This document shows, in pieces, positions 41,301-53,300 of a DNA stretch of 64,000 nt (within the stretch, counting starts at the first letter, position 1; every line of letters starts with the position of its first letter). The DNA comes from Siphonodentalium dalli (lineage: Eukaryota; Mollusca; Scaphopoda; Gadilida; Siphonodentaliidae), in contig CP136066.1 of assembly GCA_032622095.1 (NCBI GenBank), forward strand, positions 184,050,716 to 184,114,715. Reading direction: 5' to 3'. Both the position numbers and the translations under genes were made by a program. The notes under the pieces were generated by a model. The model saw only the letters and a program-made list of their open reading frames with translations, ran no database searches and was not told the origin of the DNA.

Positions 41301-44300
41301 GGACCCGCCCATAGGGCTACATACCAAACTTGAGTGGGAGCAGTTTTCGAGTCTATAACACACATACAGACAGACAGACAGAAGTTCCAAAATATGTAGG
41401 AGATATAGAGGATCTCACATGAGTTCCTATTTTATACGGAATTTATCAACCGAGTTCACTAAATTCGATTTGAGCCGAGGTTTACCGAGGCTCAAATAGA
41501 ATTTAGAGGACGAGGTTGATAAATTACGTATAAAATAGGACGAGTGTGAGATACCTTTTATCACATGATCAAATAAACCCGAAGCAACGCGAAATATTCA
41601 TCGAAAACAACAATCATAAACTACAGCGATCGCAAGTTATCTGAAGAACGCCGTGACGTCATCGCACGCGCTGATATTAAACGTGTCTATTACCGATAAT
41701 TATGAAACTGCTTTTATGGCCAAATTATGTGATAAAATAGATTGTTTAATTTTTGAGTAATTTATCTCTGATGCAAGTAACATCATTATTACTGCGGTTT
41801 GACCCATAAGGAGACTCGCATATATAAGAGAATACATTGGCCTAACAATATTTACCTCGACCGTGTAAGCCAGTGTATTCACTTTTATATGGGAGGCTCC
41901 CTACAGGAGACTTGCATATATAAGAGAATGCACTGGTACAGGGTCTATATTGTTGCACTAGCGCAGCTCCCATTATCAAAGGTTTAACACAAGCTACACT
42001 GGCAGATTATATGATAATTTTTCTATTTTTCAGCCCGTCAACATCCCGAAAAATCATGTACAGCTACCTAACTGTTCCACTTATGCATTATTTTTCTTTA
42101 TTTTTTGCAGTTGATATTTGTATCAGTTGGGACCAACAGGCCGCCTCGGAAAATGGATGGAACTCTGCCGTCATCCCATCTGCCCGCCATAGTTCCTGAG
42201 AAGATTCCCATGATGCTCTTGTTAGAGGATCCACACTTCGATAACCTATTTGGATTGCTTGAGAAGCTGAGTGATGCGCACTTCACTATAAAAAATGAGG
42301 TAATATTCTATATTAACCCCATTATTTACCAAATACTCATTGATGATAGTTACCTTGTGAAATGTTCAGTTAATATTATCTGAACATTTCCCACCAACGA
42401 ATAGAAATCTTGTATTATCTTTCCGACTCTCTCTGACATCTGCTTTTATTAATAGACGATTCCTTTTAAATGTATATTTTTATAACTGCGGGGAAAGATT
42501 TAAAATATGTGATTTATACTTTCTCACACAAACCAAAAAAGTTTGCCCCTCCCCTTCCTATATGATGCATTTCTGTTGACTCATCTATGTAAACATATCC
42601 TGTTAACCCTTTCATGAAGGGAGCTGCACTGGTGCAGCATTAAACATCCTGTGCCAGTGCATTCTCTTATATATCCGAGTCTCCCATAGGCAGTCTCGCA
42701 TATATAAGAGAATGCACTGGCTTACAAGGTAAAGGTAAATATTGTTAGGCCAATGTATTCTCTTATATATCCGAGGCTCCCTGTGGAAGACTCACACATA
42801 TAAGAGAATGAATTGGCACAGGGTTTTCGCAAAATTTCAGGAAGCTTCAGCCATGGAAGGCTTTTTCTAAATTATAACCTACAACCAAGGCCATCTATGC
42901 CTTTAAAGTACAGCACACATCAACTAACAATGACACTCATTTATTAAGATGTTTAGTATGGAGTGAAGATCCCAGACACACATTGTCATAAACAGCACTG
43001 TCTTAGGAGAGTTTGATTGAATGTTGATGATATTTCGTAATTAGCCTTTGATGATATTTTGTAATTAGCCTTTGATGATACATTGCAGGATTCTCAGAAG
43101 GAGTTAGAGATAAGAACAAAGTCTCGTGTTTTATCAAGGAAAGTTTGGGAACTGCTGATGATGCTGCCGACAAACCCTGAGATGCTTTCAGGATTTAAGG
43201 GAATCACTTCTCTGGTCAGTAGCTCATATTAAAGTGATGAGAAACAGTCTGCTTATGTGTTCAGAACAGAATCATGCAAAAATAAGATATTTTTTCGTAA
43301 AATTCGTATCAAAATAGACAGAACACAGCATCAATTTTTATAAACAAATTATATGCAGTGACTATTATTAGTGGAATAGCTGCAATGTTTATGCCCAACA
43401 ATATGTCCCAAAGAAAGTAGTAAATATTTACATTTACACGGAGTTCAATAGTTGTGTTCTCTGAAATGGAACTGTTGATGTGGTTGGAATTTTTTATAAT
43501 CTTTGTTGATGGCTACATACATTCTACATCCAGTGGAGATAGTGTTTGGATACTAACATATCGGTTTTATTCACTGAAGTAAATTTCTTTTTGCTATAAA
43601 CTTTACTGATGATTTAAAATGCCGAGTCTATATATGATTGAGATCCGGGGAATAAATTGTGAAAATCAGATTATCTTTAAGATGGAGGATACACACATTC
43701 AATCGACTTCATGTGCATACTTTCACTTTGTAAAGTGAGCAATCATAAATTGTGAACATGAGTGGTCTCCCCTAACAATAATGGTGACCTTCATTGTGGA
43801 GAAAGTATCCACAGTGATGAAAAATATTTATCAGATCAATTAACCCTTCCATGACTGGAGCTTCCTGAAATTTTGCGAAAATAAGAAGTCTCACATATAT
43901 AAGAGAATGCATTGGCCTAACAATATTGACCTTGTAAGCCAGTGCATTCTCTTATATATGTGAGGCTCCCAATGTGAATTTGGTGTGCGGGGTAGCATCA
44001 CTAAATTCCTTCGCCCTCTGGGGACCTCATTCTTCAAATGTCAGATACACTATATCTATATCTTATCTATGTATTTCAGGAAGGAGGGAGCACTCCTGAT
44101 TGGAACAAGTTGCTCGCTTCTGCGAGTCCTCCAAGACTGATGTACTCCTTACAGATCGTGGAATGTCTCTCGAAAGCTCCGAGATTCAGAAGAAAGTCCA
44201 TGGTGAGTATGAACTGATGCTGAAAACTTAATCATTTCAAAGTTACAACTTGGTTCATGTTTTAACTCAATATTTATACTGTTCAGACCTATTTGGTAAA

Positions 44301-47300
44301 ATGCATGGCCACCTGGGGACAGCCATTGCGGCACATAAGAATTAAGCGAAAATGTCGGGATGCTAAACTAGAACTTCTGCATGCGATTTGGAAGAGGATT
44401 AAATGAGGATTGAATATATATCTGCCAAAAACAAAAATACCTAAGCAGAATGAGGTCACCAGAGGGTGAATATAGTGATGCTAGCCCGCTGTGGAAATAT
44501 CCGGCAACATTTTTTAGGCTTGTTCTCAATAAGATAATTATTTCAGGTTTACTATGGTGGTGTCTACTCAGTTCATGTGAGATGATAAGATAATTATTTC
44601 AGGTTTACTATGGTGGTGGGGATTCAATTCTTTCTACCAGTATTGATGACTTGGAGGATTCATTCTCAGAGGAAAGTTGGAATCGTATGGTGAGTTTACT
44701 TTAAGTTATGCATAATCTCAGAGGGTGGCAAGCAGCTTATATTGTCCCATCTCAGATATTAAAAACATTCATGCTACCATTGTTCGAAATATTTGTACTT
44801 GTTATTCCAGGGATTAATCTTATATTATTTAGGAATTAAGGGCAAAAATATTAGAAATTGTTTTCATTCCATCACAAAATCAACAATGGGTGAAAGAAAA
44901 TGTAATAACCATGCATCATTTATTTCAACACACCAAATAAAAACAGTATGTTAAACTGTTTAGGATTGTGATTGAGAACAATAATAAGCATAAACTTTTC
45001 ATGATTATCTCTAACAGCACCTGCCAACCAACGAAAGTCCCAGCCCCATTTGTTCCTCTGAAGGTTGTTGCTCTACTGTTAGCAATGCAAGTGGCATAAC
45101 TCTATCTTTACAGATAAATACAAAAATAAATACATTTACGAACTGACATATAAAAACGCTTTTACAAATTTTGGTTCTTTTGACTAATGAGCTTTAGATT
45201 TTGTTTGTAGTCTTCTACGATACATTGCAGGACACGGTTCAAATTTGGGCATAATCAAATGTATGGGTGAATAGTTATAAATTCAAGAACATTATTACAG
45301 ACAAACAGACTGACATTCGATTATTTGTATATTAAAAATTTATCAGACCTATCAAATTATTCATGTTTACGGTAATAATGACAAGTCTTAGTTTTGTTTT
45401 TAGCAAACTGCTGACCTGTCGAATGACCAATTTGGTTTTATTATTTAACATAAATACTTAATCTCATCTTTGCAGTTTATTGCCAATGGTGGACTGAAGC
45501 ACATGTTGGATATCTTCAAATCAGAGCGCCTACAGATAAGAGAGGGAGAAGTTTGGAGCCAGGTAAATGGAACAAAATATAAATAGCAACTACAAGACAA
45601 TATCACTTCCAGTTTGAGCCATCGGTAGTAGTTCAATGTGCCACTCAAGTTATTTTGGAAACATGTTTTCGAGAAGAGTGATCCCATAAATATTTCCAAT
45701 AAATATAACAAACAACTTGTAAAAATGCCATTTCATGCACATCTTATTTCGAAAATTTGGATATCTCCGTCAAAGGTATCTTGCCCACTGAACTATATGG
45801 TATATCCCCAATATTAACAAGGAAGGGTTAACAAACCCGCATTGAAAACGGAACGAAAATTCTGTGGTACATTTTATCCTGTTTCCTGACCGGTAACCTC
45901 TGATGACGTCATCTCCCAATGTCCATTTAAACTCGACGCCAGATCGTTATTCTCACTTCACATCGAAGATAAGTTGACAGTTTTTTGTGTTATACAAAAA
46001 ACATTATTTCCGTTAATTATTATGTTGAATTGTGCAATTGACTCGCGTTGCTATAGCGATTAGCGTCCATGTTTTTAAACGATACGAGAACGTTCATAAT
46101 TCAACGAAGGCATCTTTTATACTATTTGTCGTGGAACGGACGAATAAATTATTCAATAATAGATGCACATTTGGATATGACTATAGACGCTAAAAATCTT
46201 TATAGCACGAATCGATTGCACACATGTGCGATTTTCTGTGGTCGAAGCAAAAATTACCACGTGCGACGCTTGGTTAGTAACAGTATCACGAAATTAAGTG
46301 ACTTACTTTCAGCGGTCTGACAGCTTGGTAAACTGTAGCTACAATTTATTTATCAGAAAGAAATCAGTATTAAAATCTTATGAAAGCGGATTGTAAGGAT
46401 ATGCAATATATCCCGGCTTTGTGTGAAAACTCTTTTCGTTTTAAGTCATTTCGTTTTCCATATTTTTAACAAATTCAAAATGGCATCTGTCCAAAAAATT
46501 TGGTATATTATAGTCGCCAAAAGACAGAATGATATATGCACATTGGAATATGACTAAAGACGCTCATCTTTATTGCAAGAATCTATTGCCTACATGTGAA
46601 ATGTATTCCGTGGTCCAAGCGAAGCGACGCGTGCTCTGGCCTGTGCGATAAGGTATCACGAAATTAGGTGACTTACTTTCGGCTTCTGACGGCTTCGTCG
46701 CTACAAGCTTTATGTATACTAGAGTGTAAATTGACACTTGTTAATAATTTTTTTCATTGTTTCAACTTAACAATATTTGTTTACAATATTGATTTCGTGC
46801 AAAACAATCGATAGGTGTTTATCATTATCAACATAAAAATAACAGATTGTTAGCAATTGTCAGAACTCGGTCAGATACCAAGCTTGTCAGGCTGAAAAGT
46901 CTCATTCAAGATCACTGAATACAGATCAGAATGCAAAATGCCGACTTCCCCCCATTACAACACTTGTCCAGGTATGTTGTCGTGGGTGCAGTACGATGCA
47001 CGATCGGGCGCGAACAAGTTAACAGCTGACCCGTGTACAATCCTCGGAGTGTGCACATTAAAGAACGCTACTGGAGTCACCACAGATCCCCGTAGTTCCC
47101 CTAGAGCTGCTTCCCCTCATTTCGAGGGTCCCAAGAGAAGAGAAGAAACCTTTGAGACCAGGACACTGACACTTGTCGATATATAGTGTTCCCCTCATCA
47201 GCGTAATTAGCGCTCGGGGGCGATAGTCACACCAAACAGGGCGCGGGTTGGGGCTACCCATCGAACCCATTGGCCACAGTTGGTGCGCTCCCTGGACTAT

Positions 47301-50300
47301 CGAACGGGACACCAATTCGTATCCTCGGCAGGTACGGCTGTGTTCTGCTCTACTAACCTGGACCAGTGCGTCTACAACCAGATGGTTCCTGCACTGTAAT
47401 ATCTACAGATACTGATACGATGTAAGAAGAACCAGATACAGAAGATCTTTCCCTGTAGCTCCCCTAGAGCTGCTGTTCTCCTCGTTTCGAGGGTTACGCT
47501 GCCTCTGAGACAAGGACACCTGTCGAGGGTGATCCCCTCTTTGGCTTAGCAACTCGGGGCGATAGTTATCTCAAACAGGGCGCGGGTTGGGGCTACCCAT
47601 CGAACCCATTAGTCACAGTTGGTGCGCTCCCTGGACTATAGTAAGGGACGTCATACTTTGGCTTATGTGATATTGTATATATTGTAGGTTATCAGATCAA
47701 TCCAGTTCTTTGATTGAGGTGCGTAGAGGTGTTTATTTTTCCTCGTGGCCTCCACCTGCCAGAAAATTCTATATTATACCATATAGTTCAGTGGGCAAGA
47801 TACCTTTGACAGAGATACAATATTTTTCTAAATAAGTAAAATATATATCTCCTAGAAGTATCTTGCCCACTGAACTCTGAGCTCCCTCCCAGGGCTTCGC
47901 ACCCACCCCGCTCACGAGGAATGTCCTAAATGGAGAAAAAGTGAGAATAACGATCTGGCGTAGAGTTTAAATGGACATTGGGAGATGACGTCATCAGAGG
48001 TTACCGGTCAGGAAACAGGATAAAATGTACCACAGAATTTTCGTTCCATTTTCAACGCGGGTTTGTTAACCCTTCCTTGTTAATATTGGGGATATACCAT
48101 ATAGTTCAGTGGGCAAGATACTTCTAGGAGATATATATTTTACTTATTTAGAAAAATATTGTATTCGGGATATATATCAGATATTCTTTGTAAGCTCATA
48201 TTGTTATTTGCTGTAGTACAATTTGAAATGGCTTATGGGCGTATTTTGCCATGCCCTACCGATGCTCTTGTTAGGAATGTTCAAATATTACTGACAATTG
48301 CATTATGTTCGCGTTGACTATTTTGAAGTATTCAAAATTAATATTTGTTGTTTCAAAGTCATGTCGATTGTCAATGTCGAAACGAGTGACAAAACAAATA
48401 TCAAATATTCACAAGGGATTATTATGGGCCCCATTGACAACAGACATATTATGCCACCATGGCGGTGGTCTTATTTTCTTAGTTGTGTGAGCAGTGTGAA
48501 ATTGTTTTTTATTTTCTAGTGGAACCAGGAGTGTTTGGCCTATCTGCTTCGGTTAGTCAGTCAATTCTCAATTAGTCAAACTGATTCTAGTCAGGACGAT
48601 GTCTTCGATTCAATAGAGAGCCCAAGAAAAAAGCTGAAGAAAGGGAAAGGTGCTCATGAGCGAATAGTTATACCGCGACTGAATCAGGTAATTATTTGTT
48701 ACTGTTTAGTATCCACCACTCACTACTAACATTACCTACATAAAAATTGTCACATAAATATTAAATTTTAAAGTTTAAACCCTTTAAAGGGGTACTGTTA
48801 CTACTGTACTCTAAATCCGACCATTTATGGAACCATCTAATTTTATACTCAACAGAATTTATGCAAAAATGAATGAATTTGAGCCATAGATTAGTGCCAA
48901 ATACAATTTTGTGCTTTATGAACGATGCAAAAAACATGGTAATTATAATGAAAATTCATTTTCATTATAATTACCATATTTTTTAACTAGTTTTTTTTAG
49001 TTTCTTTAGAAACTTCATTAGAAAGTTTTTATTTTTTGTTATTTCCTGTATATCCCCAAATTGGCAGACAACAATGCATAATTGAGGTGCCCAGTGGGTG
49101 CATATCACCATCTTCACCATCCGGGAACTTAATTCTGAGTCTAGGTCTCCCATAGCAGATGAGGCCATGCAGAATGAGGTCCCCAGAGGTTGAATAACCT
49201 GCTGGGTGCGATTGCATCAATGAATTAACCCTCTGGGGACCTCATTCTGCTAATATCCAGCATCATATGTTGAGGCCTGAAGCTAATTTTTGCAGCATAT
49301 GCACAAGCTTATTACTAGTATTTGATTCTTACAATTGAAAACCATAATCTTCTAACTTATAGCCCTCAAAATTAGCTACAGTCAAAAGGCAATGCCATTG
49401 AAAAAGCCATATAAGCCAATATAGAATTTCATGTAATTCTAAAGCAATGCTGTAAAAGAAAAATGCCAATTTCAAGGGCATATCTGTATTCTGGCATCAG
49501 AATTAACAGATATGTCTTTTAATTTTGACGTGCACCATTGCATATCTAGATTTTAAAATCGAGGCATAGGAAAGAACAGACCTCCTATATTTTTGGAAAG
49601 TATTCTTTGATAATTTTTTAAATAACAAATATAGGTATGTTTTGTATGTTGAATGTTTTGAAGTGAATTTTTATAGGAAGAAATCTCTTGTATTTCCATT
49701 TCAGTCAACTCTCACGATGCTAAACACAGATTCAGAAATAAACGTCTTAATGCAAATACTGCATAATGCTGTGATTCCCAGGTGACTAAAATTATTCCAG
49801 ATAAATGAAAATTTGGCATTAACCCTTTGGAGAGTGTCCGTCACGTCATATACATGATGTCATGAGTAAATTTAACGTCAACGTCATAGCAATAATTATT
49901 AACAAGTTCGGGTCAAAAGGGTCCAATAATTTGTTTTAATTTAGTGCATTTTTTTTTTACGTGTGTTATCATAATCGATTGCATTTATACATTTGGGACA
50001 TTATATTAATCAAAGTAACTCCTAAAATATCATTTATAAATCAGATGATTTATTGAAGTTATGTCTACATAAAATAGCACTTCCTGAAACGACATACATG
50101 TCGTTCTACTCCTCAACCGATAGACGACATAAGGGTTAAAGTAATTAGAAGCCAATAATTAATTGGCCAGTTTGGGCTCTTCTGACCAAACATCTGTCTT
50201 ATTGATTACATTTTATCACTGGCATATCATAATAACTGATTTATTTAAGCATACTCTGTCTGTTTCAATTCGTTGGTATGTTGACCACATACCACATAGA

Positions 50301-53300
50301 TAATTTGTGTGATGTTTTGTTTAAGCTAAATGTGAATTATTACACCCTGCAGCCCACTTTTATTGGAGAATTGTTTTGAAAATTAATAGGCATGTTCAGG
50401 ATCACATAGGCATGATCAGGAGGCAGCCATCTTGGATTTTACTCTTTCCATTACTAAGTCCTTCGGCACACCCTGCAGGCCACATGCCTCATCTGATCGT
50501 CACTTACCGTCATATGGATCTATAGGATGACCATCAGATGGGAGCCATCAAATTTTTCCAAATTTCATTATAAACATGGCTGCTAGCAGCCATCTTGGAT
50601 TTTACTCTTCGAGGCACTAAATACTTTGCATGCTCTGCAGCCAACATGTTTCATCAAATTGATCCCTAACTTCATATGACTCTTTGGTTTGACCTTTCCG
50701 GATTCCTTATTAGTATATGCTCCAATGACTGTAATTTATGAATTTATCCCCTCTCCAAGTTGAGCTACACTGTCATTGACACTTTCATTATAGACTTGTT
50801 ACTTTATAATAACACATTTGTGACTCGATGTAAATTTGAAATAGTTCAATGGGCATTGTATTATGTTTCTCATCGCTCACTTTATTCTCCACAGTGATAG
50901 CAACCAGATTTACACTGGATCTTGGGGCAGATGTGAAGGTAATATCTTTTTGGAAGATTTTTATTGTTTAAAGACTTGCTTAGTTTTCAAATAGTTTTTA
51001 TTAACAATATCATTTACATTCATGGTTGTGAATAAAACTTCTTTAGTATATGTATTTTTAACTTGTACTACAGTAGAATCCTATCAAAATAATATGATAA
51101 GGCAAGGAGAATGCATGCTCATCTGTTAAAGCTTGTGTTTAAGCATATCAATTGCCTCAGCATTAAGTAGGCAATAACTTACAAATACTGGGCAAGGGAT
51201 AAGTGGGACAAGTGCAGAAATGACTCACTGATACCTCTCCCTCAGATTATTATTAAAGCTTCACATCAGTCATCTGATTTTTGTATGACATTTAGTCTGG
51301 TATTGATTAGGGTTCAGCGAAGCTTCGAGATTCAATTTTTATTTGCGAATTGGGCTGCCGATTCAATTTGATTAGATCATTATTTTGGCCAGTCTGCGAT
51401 GTCAGAATACAGTGGCCATTTGAGCTTCCTTTTTTGAGGTCACTTCGGTGGCCATGTGGTATTGACGTCAGACTTTGAGTCGCAAGGCGCTCTCTCCATC
51501 ATGGGCCGGTGTACGAATCCCACCCAGTCATAATTTTTTTTCTCACTATCTCAAAAACCCCATGCAACTTCTAAAATCAGTGCCTTGTGCGTTATATAGT
51601 CCCAGGCATGTACAAAGGACAGCAGTCTGCATGTTTCGGAGACAAGACAGTACATGTAACATGCAGCTGTGCCAAATATCTACCATATGATTTTAGTCTG
51701 GTATTGATATCCTGCAATTTTTTATTTTTCAGTGGTTCATTATGCCTTATCGTTTCTTGTATCCTGGGCCTACTCATGTGATACCCTCCTTCCGACACTT
51801 TGCAGTAAGCCAAACTTTGGACGGTGGTTGAAGAGACTGATCCTAGAGGCACCCGAGGTAAAAATTGTAACCTTTTTCAAAATTTTATCATCTGGATGTA
51901 CATATGGTCCATCCTGTGTGCATGTTATTCAAAATTATAATGAAAGATTTCTATGTATGCAAAAATACCTTCATCACGCCAACTTCATTCTCATAATCTG
52001 TTTCATTATGTAGTAAAATTTTAGGTTTCCTTCTTTCAAATTCAAAGAATTGCCTTATAACGCATTTGAAGACTAATGACTTCATATCTGTCAGGTATTT
52101 AAATTGTTAATTAATTATCCGATTTTTAACTTTTGTTTACTTGGTATCTGCTACAGACCACAACGTTCACTTTGTTTACAAATGCACCCATTTCTGAGTT
52201 GGGCACATTGACAGGATTAAATATTGCCTCAAGAACATGTACAAATAATTATAATAATTCTTATATAGCGCTTATCCCCATATTGGGCAGTAAGTTCTTT
52301 GAATGAAAAATTGACGTTACCGTACTGACCCGCGTTTAGGCCCAGGGGGCCTTTGTTTTATTTGAGCTCAAAAATCCAAGTGGGCTTAAACTCGGATATG
52401 ACGCTTTGCAAACCAAAAATCCCAAGAAATCGGGACAGTAAAACTGAAGAAATAGATCCATAAAATAAAGTCGATCCAACACAGAGTTTCGGGGAAATAT
52501 ACACGACTTCCAGATTAAATTAAGTTAAGTATAAGTTACTTTGAGAAAGTATTTTTTTCATTTTGATTAAAATATTACTTCTTGTCTTGTTTTATTGCCC
52601 AAAATTCCCATAAATGACAGTTTGTAAGCATCATGGGTCATCGGATTTCTGCCATTTCAGACAGCTGGGTAAATCCACTATCTATAGTCTATATCTATAG
52701 TTTATATCAATGTTCAAACAATATAATTAAAACACAACTTTGCCGTCGTCATCGAAGCCAAAGATAATAACTAAAAAATGTCTGAAAATTGTACAGGGAA
52801 ATATTGTGCAACATATAAGAGAGTGACTTAATCCGATTAGGATAACAATGAACCCAGTGCTCTTATTCATGGCCCGTTGTCTACACAGAGTTACAAAACA
52901 ATAGTGACCAATTTAACAAAGCCAGTGAGTTTAGTTAATTAACGAAATGACGATGTAAATACGTATACAAAAAACCACGTGTTTGAATGTTTAGAGTTAT
53001 CGCTCCCAGATTAATGTTTATACTATAGTCTATACCGTAAAACGTGAAAAATAGCAGTTTAAAAATTTTAATTAATGATTATTATATACTAACCACCGTG
53101 TACCAATACGATATCGGTATCTCTTTTTTTGAAGGCATCTTTAGCTGTTGGGGTGTTGTGGATGACAAGTCCCCATTATTATACCCACCGTGTGTTTACA
53201 TAACCAGGGAATGAGTTCTTTTTGTGTTTGGCCACATGTAGGAACATACCGACATACAAAGAATATGTTTTTACAGTACTGTTGTTGACATGTGCGCGAT

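Noticed and set aside
46938-47315. Frames on both strands inside element O
   Set aside because: They overlap each other in the duplicated G/C-rich block, lack known domains and are not kept open in the second copy of the block.
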